Shown one piece after another: positions 52,226 to 64,000 of a stretch of 64,000 nucleotides of DNA. Below the pieces are notes generated by a model. The model was not told the origin of the DNA and made no database searches. It saw nothing but the letters and a program-made list of their open reading frames with translations. Every line of letters starts with the position of its first letter. Position 1 is the stretch's first letter. Made by a program: the position numbers and the translations under genes. The stretch is from Candidatus Accumulibacter sp. ACC003 (GTDB lineage Bacteria; Pseudomonadota; Gammaproteobacteria; Burkholderiales; Rhodocyclaceae): assembly GCF_907163085.1 (NCBI RefSeq), contig NZ_CAJQTX010000009.1, positions 1 through 64,000 of the forward strand, read 5' to 3'.

Positions 52226-55200
52226 TCAGGACGCCAGCAAGCGCCTGATTTCTGCCAGACCGGCTGAAAGCATCGCCAGATCCTGCGGGACGTTGCTCTT
52301 CAGTTCATCGAGCACGGCCGCCGCGTCACCGATCGGCGGCAAGCGGCTACCGAGAATCTGCTGCAAGAGGTGCTGTCGAAGAGTCCTCAGCTCGGCGCTG
52401 AGCTGCGCACGGGCCCGCGCCTGCCAGCGATTACCTGCCGGCAAACGATTGACGGCAGCGCCCAGCCAATCCAGGTCGATTTGCTCGACGAGAGCACTCA
52501 GCGCCTGCGCGACGTCGGCCAGCGGGTACGCACAGGCACGCGCCAGATTGACCAGTTCGAAGGCGACGACAATGTCGGCGCGCCCCTCGATCAGCGCGGC
52601 GACGACTTCCGAGCCGGTACGCCCGGCACGCATACGATCCATGCAGTCCAGCACCGCCAGCTGGTAGTCGGCGACCATCTGCGCGATCGAGGCACCGGCG
52701 ACATGCTGGGGCAGCAGCAAGCGCGTGGCCTCGGCGGTCAGCACCCGCAAGCCAGCCATCAGCTCCATCTGAGCGCTGGCGTCAAGCATCAGGTCCAGCG
52801 ACTCGACGTCGTGCCACAGCGTTTCGGCGTCGAGGACGCTGCTCGCCGCGTACCAGGCACCGGCCACCTGCGCCGGCGAGGCACCACTTTCGTCGCTGAC
52901 CTGCATGACGAAAATCGTTCCCATGCGGTTAACCAGCCGATTGACCAGCTGGGTGGTAATGATGTCTCGCTTCAGGGGGTGCACCGGCAACAGTTCGCTG
53001 CACTGACCGAGGACAGCCGCCGGGAAGTAGTTCACCAGCAGCTCGTAGACATCCTCGTTGTCGGGCAGATCCGAGGCCAGAATGGCTTCCTTCAAGGTGA
53101 TCTTGGCATAAGCCAGGAGGACCGAGAGCTCTGGCGCGGTGAGCCCGCGCTGCTGCTGCGCGCGCTCGGCAAGCCGCTTGTCGTCAGGCAGGGATTCGAT
53201 GCTGCGCCGCAGGGCACCCTTGGCTTCGAGAGCGCGGATGAAACGCGCATGCCCTTCGATGAGCTGCGCACCCGCCGCGGCTTCGAGCGCAATCGCCTGC
53301 GTCTGCTGATAATTGTCGGCCAGGACCAGACGCCCGACCTCGTCGGTCATCGACGCCAGCAAGGTATCGCGCTGCTTGCCGGTCAAATCGCCACGGCGGA
53401 TCAGCCCGGCCAGCAGGATCTTGATGTTAACTTCGTGGTCGGAGCAATCGACGCCAGCCGAATTGTCGATCGCGTCGGTGAATATCCTACCCCCGGCGAG
53501 CGCAAACTCGATCCGGCCCGGCTGCGTCAGCCCGAGATTACCGCCTTCGCCAACCACCCGTGCCTGCAACTGGCTGCCATCGACCCGCAAGATGTCATTA
53601 CCACGGTCGCTGGCGTCCTGATGGCTCTCGCTGCTGGATTTGACGTAGGTCCCGATGCCGCCGTTGTAGAGCAGATCGACCGGCGCCTGCAGAAGAATCT
53701 TGATCAGTTCATGCGGCGGCAGCTGGATCGCCGTCGTCCCCAGCCAGGCACGCACTTCGTGTGACAAGGGAATGGTCTTGGCGGCGCGCGACCACACCCC
53801 GCCGCCACTGGAAATCAGCGTCGTATCGTAGTCCAGCCACGACGAGCGTGGCAGTTCAAAGAGCCGTTGTCGCTCGGCAAAGCTGAGCGCCGGATCGGGG
53901 TCAGGGTCGAGGAACAGATGCCGGTGATCGAAGGCCGCCAGCAACTTGATCGCCGGTGAGAGCAACATGCCATTGCCGAAAACGTCGCCGGACATGTCGC
54001 CGATACCGACGACGGTGAACGGCTGCGTCTGGATATCGAGCCCGAGCTCGCGGAAGTGCCGCTTGACCGCCTCCCAGGCGCCCCTGGCGGTGATGCCCAT
54101 CTTCTTGTGGTCGTAACCGACCGAGCCACCCGAAGCGAAGGCGTCACCCAGCCAGAAACCGTACTCGATGGCGATCGAGTTGGCGATGTCCGAGAAGGTC
54201 GCCGTTCCCTTGTCGGCGGCGACCACCAGATAGGCATCATCGCCGTCACGACGGCGCACACCCGCTGGCGGTACGACCTGACCATCGACCAGGTTGTCGG
54301 TAAGATCAAGCAGGCCGCGAATGAAGGTCTTGTAGCAGGCGACTCCTTCAGCCTGAAAAGCTTCACGATCGCCAACCGGCGGCAGCCGCTTGCAGACGAA
54401 GCCACCCTTCGAACCGAGCGGGACGATCACCGCGTTTTTCACCATCTGCGCCTTGACCAGGCCAAGCACCTCGGTGCGGAAGTCTTCCATCCGGTCAGAC
54501 CAGCGCAGGCCGCCACGGGCCACTTTCGCGCCGCGCAGGTGCACGCCTTCGATACGCTCGCTATAGACAAAAATTTCGTACAGCGGCACCGGCTGCGGCA
54601 GGAACGGGATGTCTCTGGACGAGAGCTTGAACGACACGTAATCCCTGGCCTTGCCATCAATCGCCGATTGATAGGCATTGGTCCGCTGCGTCGCTTCAAT
54701 GACCGTCTGCAAGGCGGCCAGGATACGATCGTCGTTGGGGTTGCTGACCTGCAACAAAGCCTCGCTCAGCTCGTCGGAAATCTCTTTGGCGCGCGTGTCG
54801 TCGGCTGCCGGCGAGAACAAGGCTTCGAACAGGTCGACCAGGCCACGGGTAATCCGGAAATGGGTCGCCAGGCACTGTTCGATGAACGCCTGGCTGAAGG
54901 GCAGCCCGGCCTGCAGCAGGTAACGCCGGTAGGCGCGCAGGATGCCGACCTGCCGGCCGTTGAGACCGGCCAGCAGCACCAACCGGTTGAATCCATCATT
55001 CTCGGCCTCGTCGCGCAGCAGGCGCTCAAGCAACTCGACGAACGCCTGCCGGGTGCCATCGTCGTCGAGTGCCGCCGGGTCCGGCAGCTGCACGGCGAAA
55101 TCGGCGACGTGCAGATCGCTCTTGGGCAGATTGAAGGGCTGCTCGGAAAGCACCGTCAGGCCAAGGTTTTCGAGAATCGGCAAGATCGCCGACAGCGGCC

Positions 55201-56899
55201 GCGGACGGCCACGACGGAAGAGTTTCAGGTGCTGGTGGGCGCCGTCGTCACCTTGCGCAGCGCTCAGCTTGACCTCGACGCGACCACTGTGCTCGGCGGT
55301 CTCGAGGCGCTCGAGATCGGACACCGCCGACGCCGGAGTGACCCGCTCCTGATAAAACAAAGGCAGCTCGGGGACGTAGCGACGCAACAGGGCGTTGCCA
55401 CGTTCCTCGCCGTAATGGCCGATCAGATTGTGCTTCAGCTCGTCGGCCCAGCCACGAACGATGCGTGCGACCTGCCTTTCGATCGCTTCGGCATCGTAGT
55501 GATAGCGGGTGCCGACCGGCGTGTGCACGATGAAATGCAGCCGCGCCAGCCGCGACTCACCGAGCATGATAAAAAACTCGACGTGGTCGGCGGCCAGAGT
55601 TTCATGGAACAGTGCCGAGATCCGTTTGCGCAGCTTGGTGTCGAAATGGTCGCGCGGCATATAGACCATCGCCGAAACGTAGCGCCCCCAGGCGTCGTTG
55701 CGCATGAAAACGCGCACCTGCTCGCGTTCGTAGACCGAGACGATGCCGCGCACGATCGATCGCAGATCGTCTTGAGCGATCTCGATCAACTCGTCACGCG
55801 GATAGGTTTCGAGCACGTTGACCAGGGTCTTTTCGCGATGGCTGCGCGGCGCGAAGCCGATCGCCGCGCGGGCCGCGGCGATCTTGCGACGCAGGATCGG
55901 AATGTCGGTCGCGGCGACGTGGTAGACGTGCGCCGTGTATAGGCCGACCAGCGCCCGCAGACCGATCACCTGGCCTGCGGCGTCGTAGCACTTGACACCA
56001 ATGAAATCGAGGTAGGCCGAGCGATGAACGGTCGACCGGGCGTCGGTCTTGACCAGCAGCACCGGCAGCGCATCGCTGGACAATTCGGCGACGACGCCAG
56101 GAATTCCTGCCAGGCAGCGGCCAAAGCCCGGGTGGTCGGCGTGCCGAAGAATCCCCAGACCGCTTTCGGCAACGCGCTCAAGCACGCCCTCGCCGCTGGC
56201 GATGCGGTAATCGGCGTAGCCGAGAAAGACGAAATTGTTAACTCCGATCCAGTCCAGATACGCCGCCACTTCGTCGCCATCGGCGGTCTTCGCCGCGAGC
56301 ATCTCGTCGTATGCCTCGCGCATTCGCTGATGCATGCTCGCCACGTCTTCGACGGCCGCCCGCACATCGGCAAGGACGCCGGCGATCTCCTGGCGCAACT
56401 GGTCGAGCAGCGTGGCATCGCCGACCCGGTCGATCTCCAAATGAATCCAGGATTCCGTCTGGCTGGCGGCGGCACCGCGCGACTGCGTGCGTAGCAAGCC
56501 GCCTTCAGCGCTGCGCTCGACGCCCAGCAGCGGGTGCAGCAGGCGCTGAATGACCAGACCATGTCGCGAGACGACCATGGTGATCGAATCGACCAGGAAC
56601 GGCATGTCGTCGGTAACGATGTCGATCACGGTATGCGGAGAATGCCAGCCATGACGGTCAAAATCCGGCGTGTAGAGAGCAACAGGGGCTTGTCCCCGGA
56701 CTCGCACCTCGCCCAGCCGGAAATGCTGAACGGCCGCGCCAAGGAGGTCTTCGGGAGCCGCGTCGGCCGCATCGTCTAGTTCGACGTCACCGAAATAGTA
56801 TTCAAGGTACTCGTCAACCCGCGCCGACAGGTTCTGCTGCTCGGCAATCTCGCGCAGGTTGCGACGCAGGTTGAGGGTCGATTCTGTAAGGACTACCAT
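52226..56899 (-). CDS. gdhB: Large NAD-dependent glutamate dehydrogenase
   Basis: A 1557-residue enzyme of the L_180 class (bacterial NAD-GDH, DUF1599-free type). The dehydrogenase core lies at about residues 760-1150 with ARGGLRWSDRMEDFRTEVLGLVKAQMVKNAVIVPLGSKGGFV, the substrate-binding Lys region, and the Rossmann part GIGDMSGDVFGNGMLLS. Long N- and C-terminal parts carry the regulatory segments. It converts glutamate to 2-oxoglutarate and ammonia, for catabolism. ATG follows GAGGAG. Co-directional with asparaginase and a binding protein. Confidence 0.95.
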   Translation of the reverse strand: MVVLTESTLNLRRNLREIAEQQNLSARVDEYLEYYFGDVELDDAADAAPEDLLGAAVQHFRLGEVRVRGQAPVALYTPDFDRHGWHSPHTVIDIVTDDMPFLVDSITMVVSRHGLVIQRLLHPLLGVERSAEGGLLRTQSRGAAASQTESWIHLEIDRVGDATLLDQLRQEIAGVLADVRAAVEDVASMHQRMREAYDEMLAAKTADGDEVAAYLDWIGVNNFVFLGYADYRIASGEGVLERVAESGLGILRHADHPGFGRCLAGIPGVVAELSSDALPVLLVKTDARSTVHRSAYLDFIGVKCYDAAGQVIGLRALVGLYTAHVYHVAATDIPILRRKIAAARAAIGFAPRSHREKTLVNVLETYPRDELIEIAQDDLRSIVRGIVSVYEREQVRVFMRNDAWGRYVSAMVYMPRDHFDTKLRKRISALFHETLAADHVEFFIMLGESRLARLHFIVHTPVGTRYHYDAEAIERQVARIVRGWADELKHNLIGHYGEERGNALLRRYVPELPLFYQERVTPASAVSDLERLETAEHSGRVEVKLSAAQGDDGAHQHLKLFRRGRPRPLSAILPILENLGLTVLSEQPFNLPKSDLHVADFAVQLPDPAALDDDGTRQAFVELLERLLRDEAENDGFNRLVLLAGLNGRQVGILRAYRRYLLQAGLPFSQAFIEQCLATHFRITRGLVDLFEALFSPAADDTRAKEISDELSEALLQVSNPNDDRILAALQTVIEATQRTNAYQSAIDGKARDYVSFKLSSRDIPFLPQPVPLYEIFVYSERIEGVHLRGAKVARGGLRWSDRMEDFRTEVLGLVKAQMVKNAVIVPLGSKGGFVCKRLPPVGDREAFQAEGVACYKTFIRGLLDLTDNLVDGQVVPPAGVRRRDGDDAYLVVAADKGTATFSDIANSIAIEYGFWLGDAFASGGSVGYDHKKMGITARGAWEAVKRHFRELGLDIQTQPFTVVGIGDMSGDVFGNGMLLSPAIKLLAAFDHRHLFLDPDPDPALSFAERQRLFELPRSSWLDYDTTLISSGGGVWSRAAKTIPLSHEVRAWLGTTAIQLPPHELIKILLQAPVDLLYNGGIGTYVKSSSESHQDASDRGNDILRVDGSQLQARVVGEGGNLGLTQPGRIEFALAGGRIFTDAIDNSAGVDCSDHEVNIKILLAGLIRRGDLTGKQRDTLLASMTDEVGRLVLADNYQQTQAIALEAAAGAQLIEGHARFIRALEAKGALRRSIESLPDDKRLAERAQQQRGLTAPELSVLLAYAKITLKEAILASDLPDNEDVYELLVNYFPAAVLGQCSELLPVHPLKRDIITTQLVNRLVNRMGTIFVMQVSDESGASPAQVAGAWYAASSVLDAETLWHDVESLDLMLDASAQMELMAGLRVLTAEATRLLLPQHVAGASIAQMVADYQLAVLDCMDRMRAGRTGSEVVAALIEGRADIVVAFELVNLARACAYPLADVAQALSALVEQIDLDWLGAAVNRLPAGNRWQARARAQLSAELRTLRQHLLQQILGSRLPPIGDAAAVLDELKSNVPQDLAMLSAGLAEIRRLLAS

Positions 56900-57037
56900 G
56901 CCGCTCTCCTCTTTATTGATCCGTGGATCCGGGGTCAAGCCACCTTGGCGACCAGCGCCAGTGCCGCCGCAGTCGGACGGCAGAGTAAGCGGTCGCATCG
57001 GACCGCTTACCCCTCATCAAGCAACCGCCAGAGGCAG

Positions 57038-59117
<2,080 letters not shown>

Positions 59118-59157
59118 CGCCCGTCCCCGTCTCCGTTTTTCCATTTTCTACAGTGAA

Positions 59158-59185
59158 TTAATACGTTGCGCCTATGCCTGCTCAA
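59158..59185 (-). promoter_or_regulatory. Sigma-70-type promoter of the amino acid cluster
   Basis: Minus-strand TTGAGC (59185-59180), 16 bases, TATTAA (59163-59158). Expected start about 35 bases before the ATG at 59117. Confidence 0.5.
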
Positions 59186-59381
59186 TTCATTGTGGCACGA
59201 CTTGCGTCGGGATCCTAGCGATGATCAGGTCATGAAGCATGCGCGGCTTGAGGCACGGGAACACGGTGATCGGCGGCCATATTTTGCCGGCTCCGGGAAG
59301 CCCGGGCCGCGACCGACAAGCATCCGACAGCGTGCAAGCCGTACAATTCCGCCCATGCCGTCAAGCACGAGAAGACCATAG

Positions 59382-61169
59382 ATGAAGTCCGCGAAAGTCT
59401 GCTACAGCATCCGCCCAAGTCATCCGGAAGCGCACATTTTCGAGGTGCGTTGTACGCTTGCCACCGCCGACCCGGCAGGCCAGCGCTTTGCCCTGCCGGC
59501 GTGGATCCCTGGCAGCTACCTGATCCGTGACTTCGCGCGCCACATCGTATCGATTCGCGCCGAGGCGAGCGGCGACGCCATCGCTCTCCAGAAGGTCGAC
59601 AAACACACCTGGCAAGCAGCCGCACTCGACCCAGCCGCGTCGCTGACGATCATCTGCGAGGTTTATGCCTGGGATCTCTCGGTACGCGGCGCCCACCTCG
59701 ATCAGACGCACGCCTTCTTCAACGGCTGCAGCGTCTTCTTGCGCCCGCTCGGCCAACAGCAGTTGCCCTGCCTGGTCGATATCCAGCCGCCGCTCGGCGA
59801 GCGCTTCGCGAACTGGCGGGTGGCCACCGCACTGGCGCCTGCCAGCGATCGGCGAGGCGGCGCCAAAGATCACGGTTTCGGCGTCTACCGGGCTGCCAGC
59901 TACGACGAACTGATCGACTATCCGGTCGAAATGGGTAGCTTCTCGCTGGCCAGTTTCACCGCCTGCGGCATTCGCCACGAAATAGCCATCAGCGGCCGCC
60001 ATGACTGCGACCTGGCGCGACTGACGGCCGACCTGACACGGATCTGCGAATGGCAGATCCGTTTCTTCGGCGAAGCAGCGCCCATGCCACACTACGTTTT
60101 CCTGATTACCGCCGTCGGCGACGGCTACGGCGGCCTCGAACACCGCGCCTCGACGGCCCTGCTCTGCGCCCGCGACGACCTGCCCTACCGCGGCATGAAG
60201 GGCACCCCCGAGCGCTACCGAAACTTCCTGGGCCTGTGCAGCCACGAATACTTTCACAGCTGGAACGTCAAGCGCATCAAACCGGCCGCTTTCGTCAACT
60301 GCAATCTGGACGCCGAGAACTACACCACGCTGCTCTGGGCTTTCGAGGGTTTCACCTCGTATTACGACGATCTGGCGCTGCTACGCTGCGGCCTGATCAC
60401 CGCCGAGGACTGGCTGGGATTGATCGCCACGACCATCGACAAGGTCCAGCGCGACCCCGGCCGGCGGCGGCAAACGCTGGCCGAATCGAGCTTCGACGCC
60501 TGGACCAAGTACTACCGGCCCAACGAGAACACGCCCAATGCCGTCGTCAGCTACTACACCAAGGGATCACTGGTCGCGCTCGCGCTGGACCTGACGCTGC
60601 GCGCCAGCACCAGCAATCGCTGTTCACTCGATGAGCTGATGCGCGTGCTCTGGCAACGCCACGGCGAACGCGACCAGCACGGCGGCATGGCGGTCGGCGA
60701 CGATGACATCCGCCAGCTCGCCGAGGAGCTTTCTGGCCTCGACCTCGAGCGTTTTTTTGCCGACGCGGTCCATGGCACGGCCGAGTTGCCACTCGCGGCG
60801 CTGCTGAAACCGTTCGGTATCCGCCTACAGCGTGACGACGGCTCCGGCGTACCAACGCTCGGCGTCAAGACCAGCAGCAGCGGCGACGAGCTGCGCCTGG
60901 CTACGGTCTATGCAGCGAGCCCGGCACAAGTCGCCGGCCTGTCGGCCGGCGACCTGCTGCTGGCGATCGACGGATTACGCGTTACGGCAGCGACTATCGA
61001 GCGCGTGCTGTGTCGCAAAAACGCCGGCGAAACGGTCCGGGTGCATGCCTTCAGACGTGACGAGTTGATGGAGTTTTCAGTCGTCCTCGGCGCCCCGGAA
61101 CGCGGCAAGCACAAACTGTTGCTCGAGCAGAAACGCAATGCGCTCCGCAAGGACTGGCTGCAGGTCTAG
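59382..61169 (+). CDS. M61 family zinc aminopeptidase with PDZ domain
   Basis: A 595-residue peptidase of the glycyl aminopeptidase (M61) family. The N-terminal beta domain is followed by the metal site HEYFHSWNVKRI with the third ligand Glu in FEGFTSYYDDL, and GGLEHRAS just before. A PDZ domain (about 500-580, VYAASPAQVAGLSAGDLLLAIDG) closes the protein. There is no signal peptide, so it is probably cytoplasmic. GAGAAG precedes the ATG. Confidence 0.92.
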   Translation: MKSAKVCYSIRPSHPEAHIFEVRCTLATADPAGQRFALPAWIPGSYLIRDFARHIVSIRAEASGDAIALQKVDKHTWQAAALDPAASLTIICEVYAWDLSVRGAHLDQTHAFFNGCSVFLRPLGQQQLPCLVDIQPPLGERFANWRVATALAPASDRRGGAKDHGFGVYRAASYDELIDYPVEMGSFSLASFTACGIRHEIAISGRHDCDLARLTADLTRICEWQIRFFGEAAPMPHYVFLITAVGDGYGGLEHRASTALLCARDDLPYRGMKGTPERYRNFLGLCSHEYFHSWNVKRIKPAAFVNCNLDAENYTTLLWAFEGFTSYYDDLALLRCGLITAEDWLGLIATTIDKVQRDPGRRRQTLAESSFDAWTKYYRPNENTPNAVVSYYTKGSLVALALDLTLRASTSNRCSLDELMRVLWQRHGERDQHGGMAVGDDDIRQLAEELSGLDLERFFADAVHGTAELPLAALLKPFGIRLQRDDGSGVPTLGVKTSSSGDELRLATVYAASPAQVAGLSAGDLLLAIDGLRVTAATIERVLCRKNAGETVRVHAFRRDELMEFSVVLGAPERGKHKLLLEQKRNALRKDWLQV

Positions 61170-61356
61170 CGACTGTGGCGCGCGCCGGCGACCTTCGCGC
61201 CTGGTCACCGAACACAGGGGCTCTACCGCTTGGCGCAAAAAATTCATCGGAAACCCGCAGCCGGCTGGACGATAATCGGCTCTTGGTGACTGCGCCGAGA
61301 AAGCGTCACCGCCGCCAACCCGACTCCCGCAGCACCTCAGTGACCCGTTAAGCGCC

Positions 61357-61995
61357 ATGACCAGTCTTGCCGACCTCAGAAAAAGCTACGAACGTGCCGA
61401 ACTCAGCGAGGCGGCGTCGCACGCCGACCCCCTGGTACAGTTTGCGCACTGGCTCGCCGAAGCGATCGCCGCACAGCTTCCCGAGCCGAATGCGATGACG
61501 CTGGCGACGGTTGATAGCCGCATGCGACCGTCCACGCGGATCGTGTTGATCAAGGGCTACGACGACAACGGCATCACCTGGTTTAGCAATTACGGCAGTC
61601 GCAAGGGCCAGGAGCTGGCCGCCAATCCCTGCGCCGCGCTGCAATTTCACTGGGTCGAACTGGAGCGCGTCGTGCGTATCGAAGGCCGGGTGGACAAGAT
61701 CAGCGAGGCAGAAAGCGACGACTACTTCGCCAGTCGCCCGCTCGATTCGCGAATCGGTGCGTGGGCCAGTCCGCAGAGCCAGGTCATTGACAGCCGCGCG
61801 GTGTTGCTGGCCAATGCCGCTCGCTACGGTGCCAGGTTCCTGTTGCAGCCACCGCGGCCACCGCACTGGGGCGGCTACCGCCTGCGGCCGGACACCTGGG
61901 AGTTCTGGCAGGGCCGCAAGAGCCGTTTGCACGATCGCTTGCGCTACCGACTCGACAGCGAGCAGCGCTGGCTCCGCGAGCGCCTCGCGCCATGA
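61357..61995 (+). CDS. pdxH: Pyridoxamine 5'-phosphate oxidase
   Basis: A 212-residue FMN enzyme of vitamin B6 synthesis. [52 protein letters not shown] (FMN binding), [10 protein letters not shown] and the C-terminal [17 protein letters not shown] and RLAP are diagnostic. The product pyridoxal phosphate serves amino acid enzymes such as transaminases. Weak binding site. Confidence 0.97.
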   Translation: MTSLADLRKSYERAELSEAASHADPLVQFAHWLAEAIAAQLPEPNAMTLATVDSRMRPSTRIVLIKGYDDNGITWFSNYGSRKGQELAANPCAALQFHWVELERVVRIEGRVDKISEAESDDYFASRPLDSRIGAWASPQSQVIDSRAVLLANAARYGARFLLQPPRPPHWGGYRLRPDTWEFWQGRKSRLHDRLRYRLDSEQRWLRERLAP

Positions 61996-62041
61996 AACGG
62001 CGCCCAGCGACCCCGGAGCCGTGCGGCCGCGACGCTAGCGC

Positions 62042-62494
62042 CTAATCAGCGCGTGGGGCGACCTGCACCCAGGCACCGGGACACTGCATGATCGCCGGGT
62101 AATAGCCGCCGCGTTCCCGGCAGTAGTACCAGTAGCCAGACTCCAGCGACTGCTCACTCGCCGGCGCCTGCGTTCGCTCGACATAGACCACCGGCGGCGG
62201 TACGGCGACCACCGACGGATAGACCACTGGCGGCGGATAATACGCGGGCGGCCCCCACGGCCCCCACGGGCCGCCCCAGAATACCGGCGCACCAAGATAG
62301 ACACCAACGTTGGGGCCCCGGTAGCCGCCACCGCCATAGCCGCCCCGATAAGCACCGCGCGGGCCATAGCCATAAGCGCCGCCAACGACTACCGTACCGG
62401 ACGCCTCGTAGCCCCCACGCCCGCCGCCGCCAGCGAGAACAAAATGCGGTGCGGCAAGGCTCATTGCGAGCAGCACCATGATCGACTTTTTCAT
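62042..62494 (-). CDS. Exported Gly/Pro/Tyr-rich protein
   Basis: A 150-residue secreted protein: signal peptide MKKSIMVLLAMSLAAPHFVLA, a Gly/Tyr-rich central part, a Pro-rich stretch with WGPWGPP, and a conserved C-terminal motif GYWYYCRERGGYYPAIMQCPG ending near WVQVAPRAD. Similar motif proteins are common in betaproteobacterial envelopes and their function is not known. GGAGAGAAATTC before the ATG. The longer frame to 63040 is the shadow of trmO. Confidence 0.85.
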   Translation of the reverse strand: MKKSIMVLLAMSLAAPHFVLAGGGGRGGYEASGTVVVGGAYGYGPRGAYRGGYGGGGYRGPNVGVYLGAPVFWGGPWGPWGPPAYYPPPVVYPSVVAVPPPVVYVERTQAPASEQSLESGYWYYCRERGGYYPAIMQCPGAWVQVAPRAD

Positions 62495-62690
62495 GGAATT
62501 TCTCTCCAAGGTGATGACTCTCGACGGCCAGCGGTCGCCGGTCGGCAGCAGGCGAGAGCTCGTCCCGATGCCGGCTGGCTTGCCGGTCAGGCCGGGCGCT
62601 GGTGCCGACGATTCCATAGTAACGCAGCCGCCATGACCTGCGCCGACACGAGCGGGCAGTTGCCGCACGGCGGCACGCCTGATGCGGCCA

Positions 62691-63461
62691 CTAGCCGTCG
62701 ACCAGTGGCCCGAGCACCTCTTCGACGATCGCGCCGGCCGCCGTACAACGCCACTTGATCTCGATATCGTAGAGGCGAAAGCCGTACTGCCGCAAGGGGT
62801 CGTCAGCATAGGCGGGACGCGGGTCCTGGGCCAGCAATTCGCCAAGCAGCGCGACCAGATCGGGCCAGCGCTGCTCGTGCTGCGACAGCTGCGCGAGCGC
62901 CCGGGCGCTGAAAGAAACCGCCAGCTGCGGCGGCGGACCGGCGACGAAGCCGCCGCGTGCGGCCGGTTCGCACTCGACGAAGGGAAGGTACGGCTTGATG
63001 TCGAGAATCGGCGTGCCGTCGAGCAGATCGACGCCGGCAAAAGTCAGCAGCACGCCGGCACGCGTGTCGACGCTCAGCAACTCGACCAGCGACAGCCCCA
63101 ATGGGTTCGGGCGAAAAGGGCTGCGACTGGCAAAGACGCCGACGCGCTCGTTGCCGCCGAGGCGCGGTGGCCTGACCGTCGGACTCCAGCGGCCGGCAGT
63201 GCGGTGGAAGATGAAACTGAGCCAGACGTGCGAAAAGGCCGCCAGCCCGCGCACCGCCTCCGGGCGATCGTAAGGTCGAATGAGGCGCAGCTGACCGCGC
63301 GCGTGTGGCGCCAGCCGTGGCTGACGGGGAATTCCGAAGCGATCGCGAAACGGCGTTGCCAGATAGCCGATTGGCGAAAAGCCGACTTCAGGCACGGCCG
63401 CTGTCCGGGCGCCGCACAGTTCGCGCCAGGCGTCGTGGCGGGCGCCGAAGCGGATCGACAA
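62691..63461 (-). CDS. trmO: tRNA m6t6A37 methyltransferase TrmO-like (TsaA family)
   Basis: About 256 residues. The N-terminal beta-barrel UPF0066/TsaA domain includes FSPIGYLATPFRDRFGIPRQP, LAAFSHVWLSFIFH, VGVFASRSPFRPNPLGLSLVELL and GVDLLDGTPILDIKPYLPF; the C-terminal domain with YADDPLRQYGFRLYDIEI is present. TrmO methylates t6A37 in tRNA-Thr. The start is uncertain: TTG 63461 has no good site and a GTG at 63395 also fits. Confidence 0.85.
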   Translation of the reverse strand: MSIRFGARHDAWRELCGARTAAVPEVGFSPIGYLATPFRDRFGIPRQPRLAPHARGQLRLIRPYDRPEAVRGLAAFSHVWLSFIFHRTAGRWSPTVRPPRLGGNERVGVFASRSPFRPNPLGLSLVELLSVDTRAGVLLTFAGVDLLDGTPILDIKPYLPFVECEPAARGGFVAGPPPQLAVSFSARALAQLSQHEQRWPDLVALLGELLAQDPRPAYADDPLRQYGFRLYDIEIKWRCTAAGAIVEEVLGPLVDG

Positions 63462-63502
63462 TTGGCACGCTTGGCACGCGCGACAGCGACCTGGCCATCT
63501 CG

Positions 63503-63880
63503 TCAGCCCGCACGAATCAGCGTCAGAGCATGGCCGGCCATGGCCTGAACGACGCTCTCGACCTCGCCGATCGTCCCGGCCAGTTCAAAGCGTGTCCGCG
63601 GATACTCCCGCTGCAACTCGTCGAGCAACAGTGGCAGGTCGCGCTGCAGGTGCCCACCACGGGCGATAAACATCGGCAGCACGACGATGCGCTCGAATCC
63701 CTCGCCGACCAGCGATTCGACGCAATCGCGCAAGTTCGGTGGCAAGAACTCGAGAAAAGCCAGCTCGACACGCGTCGCTGGCGCGTGTTCGCGCAAGGAC
63801 GCACGAACGCGGTGCATCGGCTCGGCCCAATCGGGATCACGCGCGCCGTGGGCGAAAAGAATTAGGGCAGTTCTGATCAT
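63503..63880 (-). CDS. Sirohydrochlorin chelatase CbiX/SirB family
   Basis: A 125-residue single-domain chelatase: MIRTALILFAHGARDPDWAEP (His ligand of HGAR), LAFLEFLPPNL and VLPMFIARGGHLQRDLP (second His). It inserts cobalt or iron into sirohydrochlorin for B12 or siroheme. TGGAGTACAGC precedes the ATG. Upstream frame has 15 further codons without a site. Confidence 0.9.
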   Translation of the reverse strand: MIRTALILFAHGARDPDWAEPMHRVRASLREHAPATRVELAFLEFLPPNLRDCVESLVGEGFERIVVLPMFIARGGHLQRDLPLLLDELQREYPRTRFELAGTIGEVESVVQAMAGHALTLIRAG

Positions 63881-63957
63881 CGCTGTACTCCAGGGGATCG
63901 CTACTTGTACTCGCATTTCAGGCATTGGCAGCCTGGCCGCTGGCTACCACAACGCGC

Positions 63958-64000
63958 TCAGTCGATACCGACCAGAGCGGCGATTTCGCCGGCATGGTCA
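63958..64000 (-). CDS. C-terminal end of a gene cut by the window edge
   Basis: A minus-strand frame enters from the right edge and ends DHAGEIAALVGID with stop at 63960-63958. Too short to identify. The distance to the chelatase gene, 77 bases, would allow an operon. Confidence 0.35.
   Translation of the reverse strand, partial: DHAGEIAALVGID

Noticed and set aside
52370-55942. Two long plus-strand frames (464 and 628 codons)
   Set aside because: Antisense shadow of the NAD-glutamate dehydrogenase.

Overview
The window is compact, GC-rich bacterial chromosome with short intergenic gaps and no insertion sequence, prophage, CRISPR array or rRNA that I can see. Gene families and order (PhaR, PhaB, RmuC, SlyX, BamD, PII-free amino-acid catabolism, sirohydrochlorin chelatase, large NAD-glutamate dehydrogenase) point to a betaproteobacterium of the Rhodocyclales type. 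The pairing of polyhydroxyalkanoate genes, a complete sodium-pumping methylmalonyl-CoA decarboxylase, and two Pit phosphate permeases with three DUF47/PhoU-like partners is what one expects of a polyphosphate-accumulating organism such as Candidatus Accumulibacter. That assignment is inference from gene content, not from a marker gene.

Layout. 1-465: start of rnr (minus, cut by the window edge) and tRNA-Leu(CAG) with terminator. 822-6098: decarboxylase operon mmdADCB (plus), then phaR and phaB (minus), a propionyl-CoA and PHA carbon-storage block. 6627-20341: housekeeping: small membrane protein, pgeF, rluD, bamD, a Ser/Thr kinase-HDOD-GAF fusion, DUF3293, rmuC, a DUF748/OmpA-like giant, gloB, a methyltransferase, rnhA, dnaQ. 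20752-24773: two unrecognised small genes (one with a C12 tract), slyX, and a P-loop/FHA-like/metallophosphoesterase fusion. 24859-32586: phosphate block with pit1-DUF47, a PH-like membrane protein, a NhaD/citrate-type transporter, a universal stress protein, and DUF47-pit2-DUF47. 32818-34199: a ParA-type ATPase translationally coupled to an Ala/Pro/Lys-rich partner whose frame is broken by a run of 11 G. 34234-37586: rbgA, methyltransferase and membrane proteins. 37858-43136: sugar nucleotide genes galU, UDP-glucuronate epimerase, rfbA and rfbC, with a RES-Xre toxin-antitoxin pair inserted. 43194-47823: a signalling cluster of GAF plus degenerate GspE-type ATPase, cyclic-nucleotide phosphodiesterase-like metallohydrolase, double FHA protein and PP2C phosphatase. 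48002-51840: ornithine cyclodeaminase-like protein, sucD, sucC, DUF2889. 52226-59117: NAD-glutamate dehydrogenase, periplasmic asparaginase and a Glu/Asp-type binding protein, an acidic amino acid catabolic locus. 59382-64000: M61 peptidase, pdxH, a Gly/Tyr-rich exported protein, trmO-like, cbiX-like, and a gene tail.

How it fits together: the mmd, pha, suc and pit genes are the core of anaerobic carbon uptake with succinate-to-propionyl-CoA flux, PHA storage and phosphate cycling. The best candidates for something undescribed are the ParA/partner pair with its homopolymeric on/off switch, the kinase-FHA-phosphoesterase fusion just downstream of pit1, and the signalling cluster built round a GspE-like protein that has lost its Walker A lysine.
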